A stretch of DNA of 64,000 bases, from contig MU400651.1 of the NCBI GenBank assembly GCA_022578965.1, positions 42,305 through 106,304 of the forward strand, given 5' to 3'. The notes under the pieces were generated by a model, which was given only the letters and a program-made list of their open reading frames with translations, made no database searches and was not told the DNA's origin. Below are positions 1-12,023 of the stretch, piece by piece (positions within the stretch are counted from its first letter, which is position 1; the number at the start of each line of letters is the position of its first letter). The stretch is from Xylaria sp. FL1777 (lineage: Eukaryota; Ascomycota; Sordariomycetes; Xylariales; Xylariaceae). The translations under genes were made by a program, and so were the position numbers.

Positions 1-824
1 ATAGTTATTACTTTTTAGTCCTTTTTTATAATAATAATAAAGTGCTATTTTAAATAAAGTTTAATATAAATTAAAAAAGCTTTTATATTTATAAATTTAT
101 TATAAAACTTTAAAGCAGTAAGTTTAAAACTTTTAATATTTAGGATTTTTAATATTATAAATAATTTTAATAATAAAAGCAGTAATAATAGTAAAAAATT
201 AAGTTTTTTATTTTAAATTATTACTTTAAATATAACAATAATAAAAGTAAGCATTAAGTTTACTAGTAATAATATTAGTATTAATTATAATATAATTATT
301 TATTTAAAGCTTTAACTTATTATTGTAATAATAGTTATTATTACTGCTTTAATTACTATAATTAATATTTATGCTAGTTTAAAAGTTATAACGTTTAATA
401 TTTAAGTTATTCTTTAAATTAAAACAATTAGTTTACTTTATAGCGCTAGCATTAATATTAGTTCTTTTTTACTACTACTGCTTAACTTTTTCTTTTTTAC
501 TACTGCTTTTTTTTTAATAAAAATAACTAGTAAAAATACTAAAATCTATTATTTTAATATATTATTAGTTTTAAAAGTCTTTAAAATTTTTAAACTTAAT
601 TTTTAACTTTTTATTTTTAGTAATATAACTTAAATCTAGTTTATTAATTATTAAATAAAGTTTATTTATATAATACTATTTAGCATTTTTGTTTTTTAAA
701 TATTTTTTTAATATACTTTTAAAAGTTTATTTTATAAATTATTTATTACTTAATTCTTTATACTAATATTTGTTTTTATATATTAAGTTCTATTAATTAA
801 AAAGCTATTAAAATATAACAAACC

Positions 825-1298
825 TATTATATATTAATATAACAAGTTTGCCTTTAAAGTCTTAATTTATAAATAATAATAAAATCTTTAATAATAATCC
901 ATTAAAAAGGTTTTTAAAGTACTTTTACTACTATACATTAATAAAAGTCTTAAAAAATTAAATATATTAGTGCTTAGCAATCATAAAAAATTAATAGCTA
1001 AAAAACTAAAACTAAATAAATAACTAAGTACAAAAAATACATAATTATATAAACAAAAAAAAAGTAAAAAAAGTAATAATTTCTCTTAAATCACTGCAAG
1101 TTTAGTAAGCACTAAATTACCGTAAGCTTAATAAACCTTAGATTATTATAAGCTTAATAAGCCTTAAATCACCGTAAGCTTAATAAGCTAAATAAGTTAT
1201 TACGTAACCTTAGCTTTAGCTAGCAAAAAAAAAGGTGCAAAATATATATAAAGGCATTAAGCTGCTTTAAAGGCCACCCCTGTGCTAACTTCGTAACA
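825..1298 (+). repeat. LTR-like RIP-mutated repeat, copy A
   Basis: This 474-bp segment aligns nearly end to end with 59475-59957 in the same orientation. Differences are almost all C/T or G/A transitions, as RIP predicts. The inferred unmutated ends are TGTTA at the start and TAACA at the end, the short inverted TG...CA termini of LTRs, and a TATA-like ATATATATAAAG lies about 65 bp before the end. The first 30 bp are nearly palindromic around TATTAATATAACA. No matching target-site duplication is visible (AAACC before, TTTTT after). It may be a solo LTR or the 5' LTR of a degraded element. Limits are accurate to a few bases. Confidence 0.6.
1089..1193 (+). repeat. Four imperfect ~27-bp tandem units inside LTR copy A
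   Basis: The core TAAGCTTAATAAGCCTTA recurs about every 26-27 bp, preceded by TCACTG, TTACCG, TTATTA or TCACCG. The same array, more heavily mutated, is in copy B at about 59751-59860, so it was part of the ancestral repeat. In LTRs, arrays in this upstream position often act as enhancer-like repeats; that role is inference only. Confidence 0.55.
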
Positions 1299-4199
1299 TT
1301 TTTATTATTATAAAAAACTAGCATTAAATAACTTTTGCGTTTTTTATATTAAATAACTTTTAAAAGTTTTTTTATGCTTATATATATTTAGTTATTTATT
1401 AAAGCGCTAATTTATTATATTTACGTTTTTTTGTTTTTATAGTTTAAACATATTTTAATATTAATATTATTAGTGCTTTAGTTATTATTTTTATTTTTTT
1501 TTGTATTATAGCTTTTTTAATATTTAATAATGCTTTTGCTTTAACTTTTATTAAGTTTTTAAGTTTTTTTAGGTTTTTTTTCTTAATAAAAACTTTAAAA
1601 AACTTTATAAAAGGTTTAAATAATTTTTTTTATAATAATATAGTTTATATTAGCTAGTAATTAAATAAGGTTTTTAACTTTTTAGCTATTTAGCTTTTAA
1701 TAAATAATATATTTAAAAATAGTATATTTATAATATATTTTATTTTATAAGTTGTTTTATTTAATACTTTTATAAAGCATATATTTGCTTTAATTGCTTA
1801 GTTTAAAATTTATTGTTTTTTATAAAAAGTAATAGTTTTAAGTTCTTAGTTTAAGTGTTTTATATTTAAGTTTTTTATTATTAAGCAGTTTTTTAGTAGT
1901 ATTAATGCTATAATATATTTTATTACTACGTTTATATTTAGTACTTAATAATAGTTTAATATTTTATATTTGTTAATATTTAATTATATAAAATTTTAGT
2001 AATATATAAAAGCTTTTTTTTTTATTATTAAATTGCTTTATATTTTAATATATATTATTACTTTAAGCTTATTTAACTTTTTTATGTTTTAAGTATTAAT
2101 TAGTTTATAGTTTTTATATTTTTAGTAAGTTTATGTTTTTTTGTTTTTTTTTTGTTTATTTATAGTTTAATAATTATAATAACATTTATTTTTTTATTTT
2201 AACATTTTTATAAAAATACTAAATAATTATTTGCTTTATGCTTTATATTTTAAGCTATTATTTTAATTAATTATATAATTATAGTTAACTTTGTTTTTTA
2301 ATATTGTTTAATTATATATTTATATTGCTTTTTATTTTATTATTATTAAGCTTTAAAAGTTTTTTAAAGGTTTTATAAATTAACTTTATTTTTAGCGTTT
2401 TTAGTATGCTAATAAGTTTAATAGTATTATTTTTAGTTAATATTTTTGCTAACTTATTAACTATTAATAGTAATATTAATATAATTATAAAAAAAATAGC
2501 AATAATTTTGTTTTTTATTTTTTTATTATTAGTTTTACTAAAAATAATTTTTAATAATATAATCTTTAAAAATAATATAGCTTTAGTGCTTAATTTTTTT
2601 AAAACTAATAAAGCTTTTTTTTTGTTTTTGTTGCTTTATTATTTTAATAGCTTTATTAGTGCAGCTTTTTTTTTAATAATTATAATAATAAGCAGTATAT
2701 TTTTATTATTATAATTTATATTGCTTGCTTATTTAATTGCTTTAACTTAAGCTAATAAAAATAAAATTATTTTATTGTTAATTTTATATAGTTTATATAA
2801 GCAGTTTTTATAATTTATTAAATAAAAGCTATAATAATTAATATATTTTAATATAGCTATATAATTATTATTGTTTATAAGTTTATAAACATTTAGTTTA
2901 ATATTATAATTTTTATATAAAGGTTTTTTATTATAAAACTTAATAATATAATAGCTTTAATATTTAAAGTTATAATAAATAATTTATGTTTGTTTTTTTT
3001 TTTTTAAAAAAAGCTTGCTAGCTAAAAATAGTTTAAACTTTTTAATAAATTCTTTAAAAGCTATTATTTAAGTAGCTTTTTTAGTTTATAAGTTTATTTT
3101 TTTGCAAAAAATATAAGCGTTTATTAAAGTTAAGTTTATTTAAACTTTAACTTTTTTTATTACTATTTTTTAAATAATAAGCATTAAAATATTAATTAAA
3201 TAATTTATTATTAATAATAATACTTTTAGTATTATATATATTATTTATTTTTTTAATAATTTTATTATATAAGTTTATAAAGTTTGCTTAATAATTTTAA
3301 TGTTTTTTTTTTAAAAGCTTAGTTTTTATTATTAAGTTTATAGCTTTAATAGCTTAGCTTGTTTTTATTAATTATATATTTTTAATAGCTTTATTTAATA
3401 GCTATAAGCTTTTAAAAATTGCTGTTTTAGCTATATATATTATTAATTAATATGCTTATATTATTTTTTTGTTTAGTTTTATTAGCATATATATATTTTT
3501 GCAGTTTTTTTAAAAGTTTATTATAATATTAGCGCTTTATACTAAATATATAAAAAGCTTATTAAAAATTATAAATTATATAGTTTTTAATATTAATTTA
3601 AAATAAAGCTTAGCTTTTTATTTAATTGCTTTAATATATAAAAATATTATAATTAATATTATTATTAATAGTTATTTTATGCTTTTTATTTATATTAATA
3701 TATTAATTAAACATAAAAAAACTATAGTAAAGCTTTTAAATTATATATATATAAATATGTTTAAATGTTATTTTAGTATTTTTATATAGTTTTTAGCTAT
3801 TTAATAATAATTAGCTTAAATATTTTTTTTAAAAAAGCATATAAATTTATTAAAAATAATTATTAGCGTTATAATAACTTTTTTTTAAATTTTGTTTTTA
3901 CAGTTAATTTTAGTATATTACTTAGTAAGCATATTTTAAAGCAATAGTTTATTATTTTTTTTAGCTTTTATAAGCTTTAATAGCAAGTTAATATTTTAAA
4001 TCTTTGTTTACTTAGCTTATTACAAATTAGCATATAATAAAGTATTTATAATAAATACTTTTATATATATATTATTTTTAAAAGTTATAGCTAAACATAA
4101 TAATATAATAAAGTTCTGCATTAATGTTTTGCTTTATGCATAAACGTAATAAAATTATTACTAATTAAGCCCTTAGTATTTAGTAGAAATTACGCTAAT

Positions 4200-7080
4200 T
4201 TAGTAGCGTATTAGTGTTTTTGGTGTAATGCACGCAATGCTACTAACAGTAGCTTGCGCACGGATAATAAATAGAAGGAAAGGCCTGTGGCTATTTCGGC
4301 ACGCAATCCTAAGGGCCTCTAGTTTTTCTTTATCCAATGCGGAATCGAATAGCCGCTTGAAAATGCCAAAGAGGCCTAATCGAGCGGCTAAGACAATCGG
4401 TTTGGTATAGTTGGTCCTACTATCTCCGTGCAAATCAGGTATGGAACTCGCGAGGCCCGGCACTTGAATTGACGCGGACCTCCCAAGAACGTCTAAGAGG
4501 TCCATAGCTCGCTGTTCTAAGGCGTCTTCCTCCATCGATACCGATGGCTGCAATATGCCCTCCATTTGTTTCCGATAATGTACGTGCCAATGCTCTAATG
4601 CGTATTCCAACAGCGAAAAACGCAGCTTGTCGATATCATTAGTTGCACGCAACTCAGCAAGACAATCATGAATATACTCTACTATGAGTCTTGTGAGCAT
4701 TCTATGGCGCTGTACTGCTCCCTGATCCAACGTCTCTAACCAGTCTCGTAGGATTTCGTCCACGTAAGCATGGGCAATACGAAGCTCTCCCTTTTCGACG
4801 GTGATCAGGGGTCCTAGCCACTGCCTTAAGTCGCGCTCGATGTCGCGTGGGATGAATCTCTCGTCTAGTAAAGCCCCCGGTTCTAGTCCTCCTGTCTGTA
4901 TTAGCGCCACAATAACAGCAAGCTCGGTAGATTTGAGCGGACGGCGGGCAAACATCATAGACGATACAGCGTGCGTGACCCACGCAGGAGCTTCTTCCAC
5001 TATACTACTGATAGTATTTTTGTAGCTCTTGGCACACCGTTTCAGGTCTCTCTCCACACTGTCCGGGGTGGACAAGGAGTCAATTCTTCGTATGCAATGT
5101 GCGAGAAGAACGGAGTGATGGAATCCCTCGGATACTTGCAGTGTTTCCCTTAGCTGTTCCTGGACTGTCGCAAGTTTGGGGTTCTCAGACGTGAGTGTGT
5201 TAGAGAGATGATCCTGGAATGCAGCCAACGTCTGTGTGAACTCCGACATCTCATTCGCGTAGACATATTCGACTTTTTTAGCTGCAGGTAGTTTGTGCGC
5301 CTCGTCTGATGTACACCAAATCTTTAGCCGGCCTGGAGCAACAAGCTCCAAATCAAAAAGGCGTCGTAGAAATCCTTCTGAATATTCATTGTCGCTAGTG
5401 GTAACTGAGTCAACGACGAGATGAATGGTTGTGTCAGTAGTCTGACGAATGATAAACCGAAGTTGGACCCATAGATTGCCTTCCGTCCAGCGCAAGTCTT
5501 CGCTCGGTGCATGCTCTAGAAATGGGTCAATGAGCGCAGGCTGGTTGGCCAGAAGTTGCCGAATGACCTGGCTAAGCATTGACGATTCCGATTCGCGGCG
5601 ATGGTCTCGTCTGTCAAATGCAAAGTAAACAATCCAAGTTTTGGGGCCACGATCGCGTATAAGTTTCTTGTACAGTGCATACGACAAGACGCTTTTACCC
5701 GCGCCGTGGCCTGCGCGGATAATCACAAAGACGCGAGATTCATTCATCTTAGCCATAATCGCGTCTAGAACTGGCCTTACACCGTCATTCTCGGGGAATC
5801 GCGTGAACGGGCTGAAACGGGACAACGTTTTCATATATTCAAGGGCCTGTATAGAGGCTAGAGCCCAGTTATGGTTACTCTCCATGTCTTTATCCTGATG
5901 GCGACTTCTTACCTGAAGCTGCCTTGTCTATCGTATGATATATTGACCGGACTTGGCGATGAGCTGACAAGGAAAACCTCGATATATCCCTGAGGGATAC
6001 AGGTCGGTCCTGCTGTACAATGTTCTCGTGGGATACATCGAGTGAACCACAAGACATGCCGATAACCTAAGCGGTTAATATTATTAGTAAGTCACCAAAT
6101 TTTACCTAAATAGTTCGCTAGTCCACTGATTATACAAGCAAAGTGTATGTATCTTACCGCCGGCTCTTCGTCTCTGCTCTCTGGCCTACGTTGGCATACG
6201 CTAACAATAGCTATTCGAAAAGCTATCTCGATAAATTCGGCCGAGGTACGAGCCAAGTACTCTAGTAGAGATATTGTAGACTCCCAGAAACTTTCTGGCA
6301 AAAATCGCCAAATCGGGACTACAATACTATTCATGATACGACTCCATTCCTCGAGGGAGCTCACTTGTTGTGGGACGCCGCATAGTATCTTCACGTCTTG
6401 AACTGTGAGAGTGCTATTCAAGTATGGATGTATCTGCGGCAAAGACTACTCACGCAAGCGCACGTAATTCTCGGGATAGAGTCGTAACTCTTTTCAGAGT
6501 CGGCAATAATAAGTGCCTACCATAAACATTGTTATAATCAAGCCAGTTAATACCACCGCTATCTCGATAGCGCCGGAAATGATTCGGGACCACTCACCCT
6601 TTTCAATACAATGCCTCCTATATTCTCGGCGAAGAATACGAGACGGGTTTCTTCATCCTATAAATTAGTCAACGTCACCGCCTGCTTAATTCTGTGGCTC
6701 GGAATAGTGCACACTAGGAGTCCTTGATGTCCCTTGACAAGGTTGAGGAGATCCCTCGCCTGTTGGTCGAACCAGGGAGGGGACAAAAAGTCCATCGCTA
6801 TAGTCTTAGTGTCAATGCAGGTATCAAAGGTGAGTTGTTTGTTGATATATCCCATTCCCATGATGGTGTGCCATTCTGCATCCCAAAGGGACCTAGAGCG
6901 GTATTCACCCGCGCTATCACCTTCCGATCTCAAACCTTTAATCACCACAAACCTTAAAATATCAGATTAGCAACATATCAACTGGGGATGGTAAGTAATC
7001 CTTTGGAGGCCACAAACGTACACAATATTTTTCACGTCTCGCTGTGCTTCATCGCTTGAATTCGACTGTATGCAGGCCAT
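4200..7080 (-). CDS. SesB-like/NACHT STAND protein, C-terminally truncated
   Basis: Proposed exons (minus): 7080-7022, 6952-6715, 6657-6598, 6516-6464, 6413-6158, 6066-5913, 5857-4200; about 825 residues. All phases agree; the 6464/6413 junction is the least certain. Residues 20-270 follow the order of the SesB-like alpha/beta-hydrolase domain found at the N-terminus of fungal STAND proteins, but its signatures have decayed: the usual GHSLGG elbow reads AENIGG (Asn111 in place of Ser) and the GTPHRG motif reads GVPQQV. A NACHT domain follows, with Walker A GHGAGKS (323-329) and Walker B LVVDS (about 420), then a winged-helix-like segment and the start of an ankyrin-type region. The frame ends at the edge of the AT-rich block, so most repeats are missing. 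STAND proteins act as intracellular recognition switches. Here the hydrolase is probably inactive and the sensor is lost, so this may be a decaying gene. Gene start chosen at the first ATG giving continuous splicing. Confidence 0.65.
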
Positions 7081-8479
7081 TTTCGGAAAAGAATAGTCTG
7101 TCTCGACTGTTGTGCCGTTTAGAACGCAGGAGGAAGCGACCTGAAGTAGAGAGTAGGGGAGAAGCGTGTTGCTCGATTGTTTTGATGTTGTATGTGATCA
7201 TACCAAAATAGCTTCCTTTAACACAGCGTTTATCAAGCTACAAGGCAGTGGACATAAGACGCGACAAACCCCGCACTTGATGACAGGCAAGAATAGACGA
7301 GGTTGCCGAACAGACTTCTTGTCCAATGATTGTTGCAGAGAGTCGTGGTATTTTGGAAGATATCTGCAATTGTCTCGAGCTGAAACGCATGCAGTCAGCC
7401 CAATTCGTTGAGTGATGAGCCTTGCATAAATGGGCTTGTGTAGCCCTCCCATTAGCTAGTCCAGTGTCTACAGCTCTCTCATTAGTCAATCTCACTAGTG
7501 GTAGGAAGGTAATTAAAGGCAGGTTGGCAGCGCCTGAAGCCCCTAAAGGGCCTAACACTGGTCAGGGGGGAAGCTCCTTTACGGAGTAGATATATGAACT
7601 ATAAAAAGTTACTGTAAATCTTACTTGACTCATGGCTCGTACACATAATGACAAAATACCTAGGTAGCCAAAATGTAAAGGATATCTTGCTTCTCACGCG
7701 GCCCAAGACGCCAAGACCCCATTTGCTAGCTATAGAATCTATAAGGGAAGGCTATTGGCTAACAGACTAGCTATGAGACCTCTTTACATAGGAATTGAAT
7801 ACCATACGCGAGGGTGGAACTGGTTCAAAATATGTGCCCAACTCCTTATTGTATTTCAAATAGCCTAGTTAGCCACGGGCATAAATAGGCCATGAGATCC
7901 TGGGTTCGAAGATACTAGAGAGGAGTTTCATAGACCTTATATACCATGGATAGTTATTAGCTAAATTGACAGAGTTCTAAGCCCTAGAATACTCGCCCTT
8001 TGTTATATTCGTAATATAGATAATTTCACTAACCCTTTCTTGTGATGATTGTCCCCCTAGATCCAACATCGAGATACTAGATATATGGGAAAGAGAAAGA
8101 AAGGGACATAAAAGACCTACACTACCTAGCAAATTTAAGTAGTATAGGTGTATGTGTAGGTGTTGCCTCAACGATTTCTTTATTAGGCGTGTAAAAGCAA
8201 GACATTCTTAAGGATTAAGCTGTCCTTATAGCCTTGATCGTTTGTACTTACTTATATCAAAGTTTGTATGTCTTACATCTGTGTTTGTATGTCTTAAATT
8301 AGTTGCTACGATCTATCCCTTAGTAAGAGGGGAAAGGTTTAGACTTCTTATATGTATAAGAAGCCTTATTAGGTTAAAGCAACCCTTAGCCTTATAGGCT
8401 AAGCCACTTACTAGCTCTACGGGTTAAGTAACATTATACAACTAAACCTTTAATCTTTTAATACTCTTTTGTTATTTAG
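7081..8479. other. Gene-free spacer between divergent STAND and ankyrin-subtilase genes
   Basis: Holds the 5' flanks of both neighbours. A 14-bp direct repeat GTTTGTATGTCTTA occurs twice near 8260-8300. Several 60-106-codon open frames exist on both strands, but none has recognisable motifs or splice continuity. The missing first exon of the ankyrin-subtilase gene should lie here; I could not identify it. Confidence 0.5.
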
Positions 8480-11400
8480 TCAAAACAGCAAGGGAAGCGC
8501 GCAGGCCAGCTTACCGAGATATTACTGGAGTTATGTCTTGACCTTGTCCACGATCACATAGATGAGCTGGAATCTAGTCCCGAGAGCAATTTAAACCCAC
8601 TTGAGCTTGCCGCATCGAAGCCCAAGTGCATGAGTATTGTTCAGGCAATCTGCGAGCATGGGATGACTAGGCACGTCTGTTTAGAGCAAAAAGCAGAACC
8701 TCCAATTCCTACGACAAAACACCTAGATAATAATATCTCGTCTTCGTGGACCCCTTGGTCACTGTTTAAACAGCAATCCCCAGGGCCATCCTCGTTGGCA
8801 ACGGACAGCGGAAATATTAATGGCGACTATTCTTCCCGACGAGAAGGTTCAGATGCAGTCCAAGCCGGCCCACCTGGTAGTAGTGACCCGACGGATAACC
8901 CTGCTGGGCGGATTATAGAAACCACCGATGGCGCCAGAATTCATATTCATATTTTGTGGAAAGAGCTCCAAAGTAACAACGGCCTCACAACATGTCTGCA
9001 CATTGCCATTGCATCAGGAAACCATGACTGTGCTCAGTACCTCGCGCAGAGAATGCACCTCACTAACGAAACAGAATCCCTTATGAGCACGTACGACAGA
9101 GATGGGCTCACTCCGCTGCACCTTGCTACGCACTATAGCCGATGCACCGACAAGCAAGTTGATCTTGTCAAGACCCTGATCGACTGTTATTATAAGGCTT
9201 TAGACATGTCATCCGGTTACATGACTACCGGGGCCTCATCAAACCCTGGTAATCATCAAATGAAGCTCGGCTTGACCCCGTATAAATACTTCATCGAGTC
9301 GAGAGAACAAGCAACTAATAGTGCCGTGTCGAGGGAACAAACAATGAATAATAGTCTTACCTCGAGATCCAGAGGGGGGCAGAGAACGAGGTCGGCTAAT
9401 AATACCAAGCCTCTAGTGCCGGTTTCTGAATCTGCCGTCAAGAAGATGAACACATTACTTCGGCTCTCATGTATGCGCTATTATGGGCGTGATAGGGGAA
9501 AATTTTCGGAGCTGCTGGGGACAAATGTATGCTACCGATCAATCGACACAGATTTTCTAAAGAGATTTGCTAACTAGTTGATTAGAAGCAAATTCACCTT
9601 GACCCGAATCCACGCACAGAGGTCAATGCGAAGCTTCTCGACTACCTAGCAGAAATGAAGTTTGAACAATATCTTCAATATGTATTCATCCCAAATCTGC
9701 GCGTGCGTGGGGTGAAGAACACGGAGTTAGAGAAACAGGAGTGGTGGGAATCGCAGAGCCGCAAAGACTGCGCCTACATTTTTGAGTGGCTGAGAACAAA
9801 GCTAAAGGTCGAGAAGATAATTCGGATCACTGTTGAGGATGATCCAACCGACTTTCATAGTGACGAAGTGATCGAGTACGCATTACGGGGGTTCGATATT
9901 GAGGAATGGAACTGGGTCAAATGGGACTTGTGCAGTGAGACCATTTATAATGCGGCGCCGAACGTGCGTGACGTTGACCTTTACTGGAGTGGCAATAAGG
10001 CAATTCTAAAGAGTTGGGCAGCCGAAGACGGGCTTGTGAAGCTAAAGCAGGTCAGTAAGCTGCTGGTTATTAATATCAAAGCTCAGGGCAAGGCTAATGG
10101 TAGTATTGCAGCTTAAAAAAATATGCATCATGAGGCATCCGGTAAGCTCAAGCTAACAGCCCAGCAGCCCGTTTCGGCTTCAAGTAATATTGCTCACACG
10201 TTGGAATGCTGATGTGGTATGCGTAGGGTATCGAGTCTCGAAAAAGAACTTAGGACATTCTCTCCCAATTTGAACAGAAGCTAGAGCAAGCCTGGAGCAA
10301 GGCCTGGGCTCAGAAACCTCCAAAAGTTATCATCCAGCGACAAGCACACATCACCCAAAGTTTATCCAGGATGGACTTAGAGGAAAAGGGACGCAAGTAA
10401 GTTTGGCAATTTAGCCCAATAAGAGGTGCATTATTAATATGGCGAACGTCATTCATAGGGAACGTTGGCTTAGGTGCACCGAAAACTTTTCTCAGCTGCT
10501 AGAGAAGTGGTTCAACAACGAGTTAGCCTTTAAAGACCAGAACGGAGCCGGAATCACACTTGTAAAGGAAAAAGAGATCAGAGTAGCAGTTATTGACGAC
10601 GGGGCCAACATCGATCTAGATGACCTACATGGAAATATCGTGGCTGGCGAGACTTTCTACGACAATTCGGGCCACTGGCCGGGGTTCTATCAGTCATCCT
10701 ACGGCCATGGTCATGAGATGGCGTGCATCATCCGTCAGTTATGTCCCCAGGTCAAGCTCTTTATCGCCAAACTGAACGAACTATGGATGGACGGAAAGCC
10801 CCAAATTACACCTGAGTCTGCTGCTAATGTAAGACTACCCCTTGTTCGCCGGGACAACTATCTAATTAAAAATGCAATAGGCTATCGAATGGGCATGCGG
10901 GAAGGATGTAGACATAATCTCAATGAGTTGGACAATCGAGCACGTGGACACCGATGCTGAGGCCAAGCTAAAGGCAGCTATTGATAAAGCCATAGATAAA
11001 AATATTCTCCTCTTTTGCGCCTGTGATGATCAGGGCAACTTGTCAGATCATCCATATCCAGCCCGAACTGCGAAAGACGAGATATTTAAGATCGGGTCAG
11101 CAACAATGCTAGGGACACGACACAAAGGTACAAACGAGGGCTTCTTCGATTTCATTGCACCAGGATCAGAAGATACGAGCCAGGCTGGGTCCACCACTGG
11201 CGTCGCAGTTTCCGCGAAGCCACGGTTCGGGTCATCCATCGCAACGGCGCGGTGCGCAGGGCTTGCGGCTATGATACTGCAGTGCCTCACTCTGATGTAC
11301 AACCCTGGTCAACTGGAAAAGTCCGCTATGCGTAAAAGGGGTAATGTAAAGAGCATGTTTAACAAGATGGTTGACGAGAATGATAAAAATAAGTACATCA

Positions 11401-11558
11401 AGGTTTGGAACATTTTGGACAACGCCATCAATCACGCAGAGATGACGGATTTGGAAGGGTCTGCTATTGCAAACGTCGCAAGGGAGTTTATAAGTTGCCT
11501 GGTGCCGTGCCCTACAACGCAGCCAAATCCAGTCCCTAGCATTATTGCCCAGTTATAG
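8480..11558 (+). CDS. Ankyrin-repeat subtilisin-like (S8) serine protease, 5' end unresolved
   Basis: Proposed exons: 8480-9526, 9586-10050, 10254-10396, 10459-10828, 10881-11558 (about 900 residues). The first visible exon starts at a TTTAG acceptor directly after an in-frame stop, so an upstream exon is missing. The N-terminal half has ankyrin repeats (CLHIAIASGNHDCAQYLAQR, GLTPLHLATHYSR). The middle matches the spacer of fungal ankyrin-S8 proteins (KFEQYLQYV, DLYWSGNKAILKSW). The C-terminal S8 domain has the full triad: Asp in VAVIDDG, His in YGHGHEMA and Ser in FGSSIATA. The AIEWACGKDVDIISMSW block is restored exactly by the 52-bp intron 10829-10880. The junction 10050/10254 is uncertain: a donor near 10100 joined to an acceptor near 10280 would keep a likely coding stretch that the present model drops. 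No secretion signal is seen, so it is probably intracellular. Related S8 proteases act in fungal incompatibility (HET-Q2). Substrate unknown. Confidence 0.7.
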
Positions 11559-12023
11559 CAGTGTTTTTACAGCGCCACAAGGCTAAGCCACCGCACCAAT
11601 AATCGTGGCTTGACTTCACCTCAGTAATTGGAATTGACAATTACTGTACTGGCTATAAACGGCCCAGCTTCATTTCAAAACAGCCCATAACAGACACAAA
11701 ACAGAAAAGAAAACCTGTAAACAAGAGAATAGACGTACATATTATCATATTAGACATCTATCCAAATATACGCCACCGAATCTGTTGTATTCTTCTCGGG
11801 ACTATCTGGTCGAGTGCCTGGCCTTGAAGCAGTAGGATCACCGAGGTATCCAAGGAATCTCATCCTTCGAAGTTGTCCTCTCCTCTCACTTGCCCTGCTT
11901 CTCATCGCCGTCGACACCCGGCTAGTAGCATCGACGTAGCAATACCCAGTGTACCATTGCCCATTGCGCCACATCCGCCGCACAGCGTCTCCCCTTGCTA
12001 TCGTTTCCTTGCGGATTCTCAAG
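11559..12023. other. Intergenic: 3' flank of subtilase and P450 promoter
   Basis: Contains A-rich and C-rich tracts at 11680-11720 and 11880-12000. The pyrimidine-rich stretch ahead of 12024 is typical of fungal promoters and leaders. No gene seen. Confidence 0.5.

Larger units (their letters stand above)
1..4195. repeat. AT-rich RIP-degraded repeat block (left)
   Basis: Seen: about 4.2 kb that is almost entirely A and T, with stop codons in every frame and only low-complexity open stretches, such as a 102-codon frame at 2406-2714 made of Leu, Ile, Phe and Asn. Composition changes abruptly at about 4195-4220, where the truncated NACHT gene begins. Known: in Pezizomycotina, RIP converts C to T (mainly in CpA) on both strands of duplicated DNA and leaves such blocks from transposons. 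Inference: nested, RIP-mutated retroelement remains. The only recognisable piece is an LTR-like segment at 825-1298 with a second copy near the right end. No gene is supported here. Confidence 0.9.

Noticed and set aside
2406..2714. 102-codon frame of Leu/Ile/Phe in the left AT block, resembling a membrane protein
   Set aside because: Any AT-only sequence encodes Leu, Ile, Phe, Asn and Lys; there is no gene context and it lies inside RIP-mutated DNA.
4801..5153. Plus-strand frames opposite the NACHT gene
   Set aside because: They are antisense shadows of the coding strand with no motifs.
6092..7080. A separate small gene (possibly a gasdermin-like effector) between the NACHT gene and the subtilase
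   Set aside because: Splicing shows continuous phases into the NACHT exon, and the order of motifs matches a SesB-like domain, so it is the N-terminus of the same gene.
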